Origin: an uncultured Clostridia bacterium
Lineage (GTDB): Bacteria > Bacillota > Clostridia > Peptostreptococcales > Anaerovoracaceae
Assembly: GCA_934255135.1 (NCBI GenBank)
Contig: CAKQMV010000006.1
Span: 1-64,000, forward strand
Direction: 5' to 3'
Length of the DNA: 64,000 nt
The notes beneath the pieces are model-generated. The model saw only the letters and a list, made by a program, of their open reading frames with translations. It ran no database searches and was not told where the DNA came from. A program made the position numbers and the translations under genes. Below, in pieces: positions 41,361-50,119 of the stretch. The first letter of the stretch is position 1. Each line of letters starts with the position of its first letter.

Positions 41361-42476
41361 ATGACATTAGAGGAACAGGCAATTCTATCGAATTACGAAA
41401 AGCTCACCGCACTAGATTCAGCGAATCGCGTATGGCTTGTTCGTGACATGCGTGATGGATCTATTCTCGTATCCAAAAGAACTGTATGCAGCAATCCCGA
41501 AGTTTATTCTACACTAAAGGACGCCTGCATAAAGGGCATTCCGTCAATCCATCATATATTCGAAGGTACCGATGACAGTAAAGACGAAGTCATCATAATT
41601 GAACAGTATGTACATGGCCTCACTGCTGATAAGTATTTCAGTAATACTGATAACCGTACCGAAGCAGCTGTCATCAGATTCGGAATTGATATCTGTCGCA
41701 TTCTTAAGGAACTACACTCTCTAAATCCACCTATTATCTGCCGAGATATCAAACCTTCTAATCTTATGATTCAAGAAGATCGCTGGTATATAACGGACTT
41801 CAATATAGCAAGGAGCTTTGACTCAAACAACTGCCGTGATAGTGATACAAGTCTTCTAGGAACAGCATCGTACGCTCCACCCGAGCAATATGGTTTCGGT
41901 CAGACTGATATAAGATCCGACTTATACTCGCTTGCAGTTACAATGAACGTACTTCTGACAGGCGATATTCCTGCAAGATGCCCTACTAAAGGTGTTCTAG
42001 GTGAGACCATCACACGTGCAACCAAACTCGACCCTGCAGACAGATATCAGAGTGCTACAGAATTTGAAGCTGCACTGATTGAACTTCTATCTATCAATAC
42101 TGATAGTCAGGTTAGCACCTGCTTAGAGTCAAATCAGACTCCATGCAAGCCAATTGGTGTAAAGAGGCTTCGTCACATATCAACATGGATTGCAATCGCA
42201 GTATATACATTGTTTGGCGTTGCTTTTATCGCAGCAAGTGACAACATTACGGTTGATAACATACCAGCCACAACTGTACAACGCATTACAACCTGCATTG
42301 CTGCATTCCTTGTGATATTTATGCCTTATTTCTATAATGCGGACTACATCGGAATACTCAGCAAAACACTTAGACGTTTCCAGCCGCATACAGTGCAACG
42401 CTTAATTATGAGGTTGCTGTATACACTACTGTTCTCTATTGTACTTCCAATGACAATAGCAGTAATCTTTATCTGA
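41361..42476 (+). CDS. Membrane-bound Hanks-type Ser/Thr kinase
   Basis: The 371-residue protein has an N-terminal kinase domain and two or three C-terminal membrane helices (about 278-300, 313-330, 350-370). Catalytic elements: K39 in LVSKRTV, catalytic D129 in ICRDIKPSN with N134, and D146 in the metal loop. The loop reads DFN rather than DFG, and the activation segment ends GTASYAPPEQYG. The glycine-rich loop is not obvious (NYEKLTALDSANRVWLV). Lack of extracellular PASTA domains sets it apart from PrkC. Its likely partner is the divergent XRE protein. Confidence 0.83.
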   Translation: MTLEEQAILSNYEKLTALDSANRVWLVRDMRDGSILVSKRTVCSNPEVYSTLKDACIKGIPSIHHIFEGTDDSKDEVIIIEQYVHGLTADKYFSNTDNRTEAAVIRFGIDICRILKELHSLNPPIICRDIKPSNLMIQEDRWYITDFNIARSFDSNNCRDSDTSLLGTASYAPPEQYGFGQTDIRSDLYSLAVTMNVLLTGDIPARCPTKGVLGETITRATKLDPADRYQSATEFEAALIELLSINTDSQVSTCLESNQTPCKPIGVKRLRHISTWIAIAVYTLFGVAFIAASDNITVDNIPATTVQRITTCIAAFLVIFMPYFYNADYIGILSKTLRRFQPHTVQRLIMRLLYTLLFSIVLPMTIAVIFI

Positions 42477-42487
42477 TTCTAGCAAAT

Positions 42488-42524
42488 AGTCCGCCAGCAG
42501 TGGTTCGCTGTCAGCGGACTTTGC
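42488..42524 (+). terminator. Probable terminator after the kinase gene
   Basis: AGTCCGC (42488-42494) pairs with GCGGACT (42514-42520) with an inner partial stem; the tail TTTGCTG is short. Located 12 bases past the stop. Confidence 0.5.
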
Positions 42525-42587
42525 TGATTATAATAAGTACAAGTTTCCAAGCATCTGGTTGACACTCTTTACTTACACTTTTATGAT

Positions 42588-42622
42588 ACAAAAATAGACC
42601 GGCAACACTAGATTGTCGGTCA
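42588..42622 (-). terminator. Terminator after psd
   Basis: On the minus strand GACCGACA pairs with TGCCGGTC around an eight-base loop with one mismatch, followed by TATTTTTG. It lies about 25 bases past the psd stop. Confidence 0.7.
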
Positions 42623-42645
42623 TATAATTTGCTCGGTTATTCAGT

Positions 42646-43479
42646 TTATTGTCTCTTTAAAGCTCTTCCAATCGTCTCGCCCATCTTCACTCTTACTTCT
42701 CCATCTGCATTTCCATTCAGATATTCAGGAAATATTTCTGCCTGATTCTCTGTCAGACATACAATTACAGTCGAGCCGCCATATTCGAAGCACCCTGCTT
42801 CCTGTCCTCTTGTCACAGCTGCTTCCTCATGGTTATTGCAGATTCGCCCCACAAGAAGTGCACCAACCTGCATATACAGCATATCGCCGAAGCTGTCAGA
42901 TCTAATTGTGAAGTATTCACGAGCATTCTCGCAGTATATCTTCCTGTGCTCTGCCGCAATTGGATGCACCGTATGAAGCACTCCGCCAATTCTGGTGTTA
43001 CCACTCTTCACGCCGCTATCCGGATAATGGTATCTGTGATAATCCGAAACAGTCAGTCTGAATTTAAGGAGAAGTCCGCCATCGTACTTATCAGCAAGCA
43101 CCTTATCGCGCACTAGCTCATGCATCGTACAGATGTTACCCTTAATGTCAAAAGTGCTTTCAGCACTAATCCTGTGCACACTCAGCATTCCGTCGCATGG
43201 CGATACGAGGTCTTCAGGATTCATCGATATTGGACGATTCTCCGCCTTAATCTTTCTGGTAAAGAAGTCATTAAATGATGAATACCTCTGATCTTCATAG
43301 TCGCTTAAATTTATTCCATTGGATTCTACAAAAGAAGAGATAAGGCTCTTTGATAGAAATGAATCCATATAAGCACCCGCAAGCTTTGATACCCACGGTC
43401 TTACAAGGAGCTTAAGAAGCATGCGTCCAGGCACACTTTCATAAAGCTTCCTCACGAGTCTTGTCTGCTTATCTTCCAC
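42646..43479 (-). CDS. psd: Phosphatidylserine decarboxylase
   Basis: A 277-residue proenzyme that decarboxylates phosphatidylserine to phosphatidylethanolamine. Conserved marks are FNDFFTRKIK, VSPCDGMLSV, LTVSDYHRYHYPDSG and the self-cleavage site in FEYGGSTVIV, where GGS replaces the classical LGS; cleavage between Gly and Ser would give the pyruvoyl group. It follows pssA by 15 bases, completing a phosphatidylethanolamine pathway. The N-terminus lacks the membrane helix of some eukaryotic forms. Length is normal for the bacterial clostridial group. Confidence 0.93.
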   Translation of the reverse strand: MEDKQTRLVRKLYESVPGRMLLKLLVRPWVSKLAGAYMDSFLSKSLISSFVESNGINLSDYEDQRYSSFNDFFTRKIKAENRPISMNPEDLVSPCDGMLSVHRISAESTFDIKGNICTMHELVRDKVLADKYDGGLLLKFRLTVSDYHRYHYPDSGVKSGNTRIGGVLHTVHPIAAEHRKIYCENAREYFTIRSDSFGDMLYMQVGALLVGRICNNHEEAAVTRGQEAGCFEYGGSTVIVCLTENQAEIFPEYLNGNADGEVRVKMGETIGRALKRQ

Positions 43480-43494
43480 GCTAGGATCCTCCCA

Positions 43495-44121
43495 TTATTT
43501 AGTCATTGTAAGATACGGCATGATTATAAATAAAGCCGCTACACAGATTGCCAGAAGCAGAATATGAACCAGCTTGGGCTTCTTGAGTTTAATGTTGGCA
43601 ATAAAGAGACCGCCAAGAATCAGCAACATAAGCTCCAGAAGCATTGGCTTCAAGTCCATTGTAAACCAGTAGCTTAAGAAATACACAGCCGGGAATACTA
43701 CAGAGATAGATGTAACCGGCAGTCCGTAAAATACCTTAGGAGAATCGTCCTCAGGATCACGCTCAATTTCAAGTACATTAAAATATCCAAGCCTTGCAAC
43801 AGCACAAATGACATAGAAAATAATAAGAGCAACGCCAACCTTGCTTCTTATTCCCATGCAATAGCAGATAGTTGCCGGGAAGAATCCAAAGCATACGACA
43901 TCACAGAGAGAATCGAGCTGCGTGCCGAACATTTTCTCAGAGTCCGTGCTTACAGTCCTTGTTCTGGCAATGGTGCCATCGAAAGCATCACAAAGTCCCG
44001 ATATTGCCAGACATATAATCGCGTGCTTAAAATTGCCGTTAACTGCATGAGTCATTCCTACTACAGAAGTCGCCAGTCCAATGTATGTAAGTATAACTGT
44101 ATAATTCCAGAATCCTATCAT
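43495..44121 (-). CDS. pssA: CDP-diacylglycerol-serine O-phosphatidyltransferase
   Basis: A 208-residue membrane enzyme that makes phosphatidylserine. The CDP-alcohol phosphotransferase motif is seen as LCDAFDGTIAR...GTQLDSLCD. Seven or so hydrophobic helices follow. Overlap with the preceding flippase-like gene by four bases and the psd gene 15 bases downstream support serine as the alcohol. Pathway: phosphatidylserine then phosphatidylethanolamine. Confidence 0.92.
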   Translation of the reverse strand: MIGFWNYTVILTYIGLATSVVGMTHAVNGNFKHAIICLAISGLCDAFDGTIARTRTVSTDSEKMFGTQLDSLCDVVCFGFFPATICYCMGIRSKVGVALIIFYVICAVARLGYFNVLEIERDPEDDSPKVFYGLPVTSISVVFPAVYFLSYWFTMDLKPMLLELMLLILGGLFIANIKLKKPKLVHILLLAICVAALFIIMPYLTMTK

Positions 44122-45143
44122 TTATTACCTCTTTTCATCTTAGCTGCTACAGCAATTATCAGAGACATTATTCCGCAGATAATGAGCTGGCCATAGAAGC
44201 TGACACCTCTCGAAAGCATCAACACGGATAACGTGTTGTGACCGTACGCCGGTCTGAAAGCCCTGAGAAACATAAGCTCATTAGCGCCAGCACCACCGGG
44301 AAGTGGCAGCATTTCTGTTCCAAGCTGCACCATTCCCTGCACTGATACAACGCTTGCCAATCCGAGTCTTGCATGTCCTGTCGCCCACGCCATCACTGCA
44401 GTTATCGCAAGAAGACACACCCTCTGCGCTACGGTAATCAGAAGTACTACTACAGGAAGCGGCTTCTGTGCGAGGCATTCATCAACAGTCTCTTCGTATT
44501 TCTTCATAAAGTCTGATAGCATATGAACATATTTATCTGTATCATGAAGCACTCCGATCTTACCAAGCCACATGATTACAAGCTTCGCAAGCTTCTCGAT
44601 ATTCGACGGGATCCAGAGCAGACAGATAAACAGAACCACACAGCCCGCACTCAGAATAAGCCCTAATATGCATAGAGGCGATATCGGTGCAATCATTCTC
44701 ATAACCTCTTCAGGCTTGAAGACATATACGCAAACGCCCAGAACGACTATCGCGAGCTTAAAGGTTATCGTGATCAGGGTAAGGGCAAAAAGTGATTTCG
44801 CTGTACTCAGGCCATCCTTGTGCATCGCGTAGAGCTGTGATGGCTGTTCTCCCGAGCCTGCTGGTGTGATGCAGTAGAAGAAGAAACCTATAAAGGAATA
44901 TTTGCAGCATTGAAGCATCGACACTTCCTCATCAAGCGAATACATAATCACCTTGATGATCACAGACTCAAGCAGGATATATCCCATAAGAAGAGTAAAT
45001 GCCAGAAGAACATCTGCAGGTCTCAGCATCATAAGATCCTGAATAAACCTTGCAAATCCGCCCCCTCTAAGCAGATAACCCATTGTCATCATTATTACTA
45101 TCAAACAAAATAGTATTTGTACCGCTGTTTTCTTCATGTTCAT
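44118..45143 (-). CDS. Flippase-like membrane protein (LPG synthase TM domain, UPF0104)
   Basis: A 341-residue protein with about eight helices, resembling the lysylphosphatidylglycerol synthase transmembrane (flippase) domain, without the aminoacyl-transferase domain of MprF. The family motif appears near the end (MLPLPGGAGANELMFLRAF) and FFYCITPAGSGEQPSQLYAM near the start. It overlaps pssA by four bases, so a role in moving newly made phospholipids is a reasonable inference. Either ATG at 45143 or 45137 could serve. Confidence 0.85.
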   Translation of the reverse strand: MNMKKTAVQILFCLIVIMMTMGYLLRGGGFARFIQDLMMLRPADVLLAFTLLMGYILLESVIIKVIMYSLDEEVSMLQCCKYSFIGFFFYCITPAGSGEQPSQLYAMHKDGLSTAKSLFALTLITITFKLAIVVLGVCVYVFKPEEVMRMIAPISPLCILGLILSAGCVVLFICLLWIPSNIEKLAKLVIMWLGKIGVLHDTDKYVHMLSDFMKKYEETVDECLAQKPLPVVVLLITVAQRVCLLAITAVMAWATGHARLGLASVVSVQGMVQLGTEMLPLPGGAGANELMFLRAFRPAYGHNTLSVLMLSRGVSFYGQLIICGIMSLIIAVAAKMKRGNK

Positions 45144-45237
45144 AACTCGTTCATTATACAGTAAATGAGTTAAATAAGCATTGAATATGTATTGAATACC
45201 AGTATAAAAAACGTGTATTCACTATTTTTTCACATTA

Positions 45238-45262
45238 TAAAAGGGACATTTCGCCCCTTTAA
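45238..45262 (-). terminator. Terminator after panC
   Basis: On the minus strand AAAGGGGC pairs with GTCCCTTTT around a short loop with one bulge or mismatch, ending in a T run. It lies 16 bases past the panC stop. Confidence 0.75.
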
Positions 45263-45277
45263 GAATCATATTGCTGA

Positions 45278-46132
45278 CTATTCTACAATAAAGTTGTCAA
45301 TCAGTCTAGTATTTCCGATGTAAACTGCCATAGCCACAAGCACACTTCCTTCGAAGCGGGATACCGGCGACATGTCGAAATTGTTTACAGCCTGAACGTA
45401 GTCAATTTTGGCAAGAGGTTCTGCCTCGATAAGCTTAATCATCTCAGCGACAACCTTGTCCGCATCCTTCTCACCATCGGTAACCATCTGTTCACCAAGC
45501 TTTACTGCCTTAGAAAGAACGAGAGCTGCCTGACGCTCCTCCTCGCTAAGGTAAGTGTTTCTTGATGACTTCGCAAGTCCATCCGCTTCTCTTACGATAG
45601 GACATCCCACGATTTCGATGCCATAAGACATATCGCGAACCATTCTCTTGATAATTGCGAGCTGCTGAGCATCCTTCTGACCGAAGAACGCCTTATCTGG
45701 AGTCACGATATTAAACAGCTTGCTTACAACAGTGCAAACTCCACGGAAGTGGATAGGTCTTGTCTTACCGCAAAGCGCCTTAGGCATGTCATTAAGAATC
45801 TCAACATAAGTGTCCTGGCTACCATTTCCGTCTGGGTACATCTCATCAACCTCTGGATAGAAAACCATGCTGCAGCCGTGCTCCTCAAGAAGCTTGCAGT
45901 CACGGTCAAAATCTCTTGGATAGCTCTCGAGGTCCTCCCCTGGTCCGAACTGTGTAGGGTTTATGAAGTCTGATGCAACAACTTTATCACACATTGATAC
46001 TGCTTTGTCGATAAGGCTTGCGTGCCCCTCGTGAAGGTATCCCATTGTTGGAACAAGTCCTACCACGTATCCTTCTGCCTTCCATGCTCTAACCTGCTCT
46101 CTTACCTCTGCTACTGTCTTTGCTACTTTCAT
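45278..46132 (-). CDS. panC: Pantothenate synthetase
   Basis: A 284-residue ATP-dependent ligase joining pantoate and beta-alanine. Motifs: GLVPTMGYLHEGHASLIDKA (HxGH), VVASDFINPTQFGPGEDLESYPRD, FFGQKDAQQLAIIKRMV, and SSRNTYLSEEER (KMSKS-like position). It lies 27 bases after panB, with a good ribosome site. No panD was found in the window, so the beta-alanine source is unknown here. Confidence 0.95.
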   Translation of the reverse strand: MKVAKTVAEVREQVRAWKAEGYVVGLVPTMGYLHEGHASLIDKAVSMCDKVVASDFINPTQFGPGEDLESYPRDFDRDCKLLEEHGCSMVFYPEVDEMYPDGNGSQDTYVEILNDMPKALCGKTRPIHFRGVCTVVSKLFNIVTPDKAFFGQKDAQQLAIIKRMVRDMSYGIEIVGCPIVREADGLAKSSRNTYLSEEERQAALVLSKAVKLGEQMVTDGEKDADKVVAEMIKLIEAEPLAKIDYVQAVNNFDMSPVSRFEGSVLVAMAVYIGNTRLIDNFIVE

Positions 46133-46159
46133 TATTATTCTCCTCTCCTTGGAATAGTA

Positions 46160-47008
46160 TTAATATTTTTCATCCATTGCTTTTAGAAATTCGTCTGAAC
46201 AGTCACTCTTAGGGAATGAATGCGCCACCTCAGGGAATGTTCCCGCCTTAACTTCTCTGTCGTAGTTCCTGTACGCTTCGAGCATCACTTCACCAACTGA
46301 TGCATAATGCTTTACGAACTTCGGCGAGAAATCTGATGTTACCTGAAGCATATCCTGATTTACGAGCACCTGTCCGTCACATCCCGCTCCAGCTCCAATT
46401 CCAATTGTGATCAGATTCATCTTGCTTGTGATAAGAGCCGCAAGCTTAGGCGGAACGCACTCGATAACCATCATAAATGCTCCAGCCTCCTGCACAGCCA
46501 GGGCATCCCTGATAATTCTCTCGGCGTTAGCTTCATTCTTACCCTGAACCTTGAAGCCGCTCTGAAGATTGAATGACTGAGGAGTCATTCCGACGTGACC
46601 GCACACAGGAATTCCTGCATCTACGATTGCTGTAATCTGTGGTGCTACTGAAACGCCACCCTCGAGCTTAACCGCATTTGCGCCAGTTTCCTTGATAAGT
46701 CTTCCTGCATTCATCACAGCCTGCTCTACTGAGCACTGATATGACATAAACGGCATGTCGATTACAACAAAAGCATTCTCTGTTCCTCTTACTACACTTC
46801 TTCCGTAAACAATCATTTCCTCCATGGTTACAGGAAGCGTGTTCTCATATCCCTGCATTACCATACCGAGACTGTCGCCGACAAGGATTGTGTCGATGCC
46901 TGACGCGTCGACAACTCTTGCAGTTGTGTAGTCATAGCATGTGATCTGTGAAATTCGCTTTCCTTCCGCCTTCATTTTAAGAAGTGAATTTACTGTGTTT
47001 CTTGCCAT
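46160..47008 (-). CDS. panB: 3-methyl-2-oxobutanoate hydroxymethyltransferase
   Basis: A 282-residue enzyme that makes ketopantoate using methylenetetrahydrofolate. Family signatures are visible: ITCYDYTTARVVDASGIDTILVGDSLGMVMQGYENTLPVT with the metal-binding Asp, VVIDMPFMSYQ, AVKLEGG, GHVGMTPQSFN, and IGIGAGAGCDGQVLV. Its start abuts the stop of the DUF2520 gene directly, so the two are translationally linked. The panC gene follows. Confidence 0.95.
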   Translation of the reverse strand: MARNTVNSLLKMKAEGKRISQITCYDYTTARVVDASGIDTILVGDSLGMVMQGYENTLPVTMEEMIVYGRSVVRGTENAFVVIDMPFMSYQCSVEQAVMNAGRLIKETGANAVKLEGGVSVAPQITAIVDAGIPVCGHVGMTPQSFNLQSGFKVQGKNEANAERIIRDALAVQEAGAFMMVIECVPPKLAALITSKMNLITIGIGAGAGCDGQVLVNQDMLQVTSDFSPKFVKHYASVGEVMLEAYRNYDREVKAGTFPEVAHSFPKSDCSDEFLKAMDEKY

Positions 47009-47860
47009 TTATTTCTCCTTTGCCAAAATCTTTGTCGTCTGTTCATAGTCTCTGTCGGGATTCTTCTTTCTTGCTATTTCGAGAACTGCCTTCGATGCCG
47101 CAATGTAGAGATTTCTATCATTCTCATCTTCGATTGCCGCAAGATGCTTGTTCACCGTCTCGGCATCATCGCGCTCTACCGGACCTGTCAGCGCCTTGGC
47201 AGGTCCCTCTTCCATAAGATGCGACATATTACTCATAGCAAGAGTCTTTAACGCCTCTCTCGCAGCTTCTTCTGTAAAGCCGGAGTCCTCTAGAAGTCTT
47301 ATGCTCATATCAACAAGTGCGCACACAAGATTGCTCGAAATCGCACATGCAGCATGATACTTGCTCTTAACATCTTCAGAAACATCCTGAACTCTTGCCC
47401 CAAGAGATTCTAAAGTTTCTTTCCAGATATCAAGAGACTCCGTTCCTTCAATGCAAAAAAAAGCACCCCCTAGTTCCCTGTACGATGTCAGCTTATCACT
47501 GACCGGGAATAGCGGATGTATCGAATATCCTGCAGCTCCATGCTCCTCGATTCCAGGGAAAGCCTCCCTAGCCGACATAGCACCGCTGCAATGACAAATC
47601 ATCTTATTTCTGATATCTAACCTTCTTATTGACTCATAGACTTCTGTGATCTTATTATCTGGAACTGTCAGGAATATCGCATCACTTGATTGCACTAACT
47701 CTTCAAGATTATCGTAGCAAATGCTTCCTGTAAACTCGGCAGCTTCTATTGCTCCTTCTCGGTGCCTATTGTAATATCCGGTCACCTGAACGCCGCCTTC
47801 TTTCATAAATCTTCCCAGAGAAAATCCTACCTTCCCTGCGCCAATAAAACCTATTCTCAT
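47009..47860 (-). CDS. Rossmann-like/DUF2520 dehydrogenase-like protein of the pan operon
   Basis: A 283-residue protein with an N-terminal NAD(P) fold (MRIGFIGAGKVGFSLGRFMKEGGVQVTGYYNR) and a helical C-terminal DUF2520 domain (KSKYHAACAISSNLVCALVDMSIRLL...GPVERDDAETVNKHL). The ATG at 47860 follows AGGTGA; the longer frame adds 17 residues before the Rossmann start. It resembles ketopantoate reductase/PanE-type 6-phosphogluconate-dehydrogenase-like enzymes. Direct linkage to panB suggests it supplies the ketopantoate reductase step; that is inference, as no panE or ilvC is in view. Confidence 0.82.
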   Translation of the reverse strand: MRIGFIGAGKVGFSLGRFMKEGGVQVTGYYNRHREGAIEAAEFTGSICYDNLEELVQSSDAIFLTVPDNKITEVYESIRRLDIRNKMICHCSGAMSAREAFPGIEEHGAAGYSIHPLFPVSDKLTSYRELGGAFFCIEGTESLDIWKETLESLGARVQDVSEDVKSKYHAACAISSNLVCALVDMSIRLLEDSGFTEEAAREALKTLAMSNMSHLMEEGPAKALTGPVERDDAETVNKHLAAIEDENDRNLYIAASKAVLEIARKKNPDRDYEQTTKILAKEK

Positions 47861-48011
47861 CAAATCACCTACTTCATAATAAATCTGATGACAATATCCT
47901 TGCAGTCTCATTGGAAGTCCATATTATCAATTAAGTTCATCGGTATAGTTTCATTCAGAATACCATCCGCATACGTCGTAATTCTACAACACCGGGATGT
48001 CTCTGTAAATA

Positions 48012-48041
48012 GCAAAAGCCGCATCGAAATCGATGCGGCTT
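48012..48041 (-). terminator. Terminator after the MarR gene
   Basis: AAGCCGCATCG (48016-48026) pairs perfectly with CGATGCGGCTT (48031-48041). On the minus strand it is followed by TTGCTATTT. It lies about 30 bases past the marR-like stop. Confidence 0.8.
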
Positions 48042-48071
48042 CTGCCCGTGAATATATTTCATTCCGTACCG

Positions 48072-48518
48072 TTATATTCTATCTTTCTCTTTCATTTCTT
48101 TCAGCATGTTCTCGGCATTATTGCATATCTTGCCAAAAACTGTCTTGCACACCGAGACCTCATCTTCCGTAAGTCCGTGAAGCATCCCATGCGCGAATTC
48201 CTTCTGTGCATTAAGTCCTTCATTAACAATTTCCTCCGCGGAATCAAGAAGATAGATTTCAATACGCTTCTTATTATTCTCGCTCTGCCTCTTCTCCACC
48301 AGGCCTTTCTCCTCAAGTAGCTTCAGTGAAGTCGAAACATGCGATTTAGTTGATTTCCTAATCTTTACAATGTCGGCTGCAGTATTATACTCTGGGTAGT
48401 TATGCAGAAACATGAGTATATCATACTCCATCTGTGTCAGATTGTATTTATCACATACAGAATGAGTGATTGTCTCATAGCAGCAGATTATTGTCTTATG
48501 TCTATCCCAAAAATGCAT
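48072..48518 (-). CDS. MarR-family transcriptional regulator
   Basis: A 148-residue winged-helix repressor: LTQMEYDILMFLHNYPEYNTAADIVKIRKSTKSHVSTSLKLLEEKGLVEKRQSENNKKRIEIYLLDSAEEIV, with dimerisation helices at each end. It stands alone. A consensus promoter with an 18-bp palindrome just downstream of the -10 lies directly before it, so autoregulation is likely. No obvious target neighbour exists apart from the upstream EFR1 gene group, which is transcribed in the same direction but terminated before it. Confidence 0.88.
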   Translation of the reverse strand: MHFWDRHKTIICCYETITHSVCDKYNLTQMEYDILMFLHNYPEYNTAADIVKIRKSTKSHVSTSLKLLEEKGLVEKRQSENNKKRIEIYLLDSAEEIVNEGLNAQKEFAHGMLHGLTEDEVSVCKTVFGKICNNAENMLKEMKEKDRI

Positions 48519-48550
48519 AATATTGCCCCTTTCTCTTTATCGCTTGCTTA

Positions 48551-48601
48551 TCGTTCCATTTTGAACGATGCGATTATACAATTATGGTTTTAGTTTGTCA
48601 A
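48551..48601 (-). promoter_or_regulatory. Consensus promoter with MarR-type operator
   Basis: On the minus strand TTGACA (48601-48596), a 17-base spacer and TATAAT (48578-48573) form a perfect sigma-A promoter. Ten bases or fewer downstream lies the palindrome TCGTTC-N6-GAACGA (48551-48568). Bound repressor there would block initiation of the marR-like gene. Confidence 0.75.
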
Positions 48602-48647
48602 ATGTAAATTGCAGCTGCCTGCGATTTAATTCACGACAAGCTTTCCC

Positions 48648-48701
48648 GCAAAAATAAAAAACACGCAAGGGCAATGCGGATTCACCGCTATAATCCTTGC
48701 G
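48648..48701 (-). terminator. Terminator after the EFR1 gene
   Basis: CGCAAGG (48664-48670) pairs with CCTTGCG (48695-48701), with an inner GCGG/CCGC stem. On the minus strand it runs into TGTTTTTTATTTTT. It is about 100 bases past the EFR1 stop. Confidence 0.8.
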
Positions 48702-48801
48702 CTTTATATGCTCGCGTATAGTCCAGCCGGATAAGACCTGCTACTATTATACCATCATGGTTATCATTTTATTACTTGAACATTATGAAACGTACACCGC
48801 A

Positions 48802-49560
48802 TCAATCGATATGTAATTCCTCTATCTTGTATCGTGGCTTACCAACACTCTTTCTTCCATACTCAACAGCCTCTGCAGGACAATAACAGATACATGCCAT
48901 ACAGTGCGTACACGCATCTCCCCACACAGGTTTACCATTGCAAAGCTCGATGTTGTTAAGAGGACATTCATTAACGCATAGTCCGCAGCCTGTACATCTA
49001 TCATCGACACGAAATGCTCTTGCTTTAACAATGAACTTATAAAAAATCGGATTCACCGCCCCACTCATAAACCTGTCATAAAGGTTGCAGCGCGTAGGTG
49101 CAACCTTCTGACCATTCCTGATGCACTCTATCACCTTATCGATATCTGGTTCCGCCTTAGCTATAATTTGCTTAGCTTCCTCTGCATCAGGCGCATTAAA
49201 CATAGCAATGTAGTTCTCAGGCATGATGATCTGAGCCGTACCCATATATTCAAGCTTCTTCTCATCGGCAATTCGCCTGTTATAATCAGACGCATTTCCA
49301 ATCTCACTTCCGCAATTCATTACAAACCAGATTCTCCTAGCACCATCAAGTTCCGTCTGAGCAAGCCAGTCAGATACGACACGCGGAACACGCCACGCAT
49401 ACGTCGGAACCACAACAATAACATCCGATTCGGCGTGTACGGCATTAGTATTCTGACCTTTAATCCTCTCATTCAAATCAATAATCTCATCATGCAGCTC
49501 ATCCGCAATCCGTATGGCGATGTAACGACTATTGCCAGTTCCCGAATAGCATAGAATCAT
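48802..49560 (-). CDS. EFR1-family flavodoxin-ferredoxin fusion
   Basis: A 252-residue redox protein. The N-terminal half is a flavodoxin-like FMN domain (LCYSGTGNSRYIAIRIADEL; PTYAWRVPRVVSDWL). The C-terminal part binds two 4Fe-4S clusters (CTGCGLCVNECP and CTHCMACICYCP). This is the EFR1 architecture, common in Clostridia, and a likely low-potential electron carrier. It follows the GNAT gene by 17 bases, ending a CDF-GNAT-EFR1 run. The partner enzyme is unknown. Confidence 0.9.
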   Translation of the reverse strand: MILCYSGTGNSRYIAIRIADELHDEIIDLNERIKGQNTNAVHAESDVIVVVPTYAWRVPRVVSDWLAQTELDGARRIWFVMNCGSEIGNASDYNRRIADEKKLEYMGTAQIIMPENYIAMFNAPDAEEAKQIIAKAEPDIDKVIECIRNGQKVAPTRCNLYDRFMSGAVNPIFYKFIVKARAFRVDDRCTGCGLCVNECPLNNIELCNGKPVWGDACTHCMACICYCPAEAVEYGRKSVGKPRYKIEELHID

Positions 49561-49577
49561 CTCATACCTCCACGCCT

Positions 49578-50105
49578 CTAATTACCAAGGGATTTCTCAA
49601 GAAGTACCAGGTTAATCTTGCCCAGCCCATTGAAATCTGTCTTAACGATGCCGACCTCCGTATATCCAAGCTTATTATACATCGCACGCGCCACTGAATT
49701 TCTCTCGTTAGTGTCAAAACGAAGCTCCGTGCATCCAGTCTCCATCGCATAATTTTCATAAAAGGCGACAAATGCCTTGCCATATCCTCTGCCAGAACAT
49801 GCCGGATCAATCACAAGTGTATGAAGCACACACACCTCGTCATCAGACGCCTCACCAGCCCAGTTTCCATTAGCGTAAGATGCATCCTGTGTATTGTTTA
49901 TGATTCCAGTTCCGTGAATCTCGTCATCATCTTCTAGCACCCAGAGCTCGCCGCGACCACAAGCACATTCCGCTGTTTCCCTCACCGGATATATTCCACG
50001 GATCCAGCCGATTGTCTGCTGGCCTGCTTCTTCAGCCGTGTGTATTGCATCATATAACTTCTCTACTGCATCAATATCTGTTTCATTTGCCTTTCTAATA
50101 ATCAT
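49578..50105 (-). CDS. GNAT-family N-acetyltransferase
   Basis: A 175-residue protein with the GNAT fold. The acetyl-CoA motif is VLHTLVIDPACSGRGYGKAFVAFYENYA and the last strand region is ELRFDTNERNSVARAMYNKLGYTEVG. The ATG at 50105 follows a TGGAG site; the longer frame would read into the CDF gene. Substrate unknown. It lies between the CDF transporter and EFR1 genes. Confidence 0.85.
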   Translation of the reverse strand: MIIRKANETDIDAVEKLYDAIHTAEEAGQQTIGWIRGIYPVRETAECACGRGELWVLEDDDEIHGTGIINNTQDASYANGNWAGEASDDEVCVLHTLVIDPACSGRGYGKAFVAFYENYAMETGCTELRFDTNERNSVARAMYNKLGYTEVGIVKTDFNGLGKINLVLLEKSLGN

Positions 50106-50119
50106 ATGTAGTCTCCATT

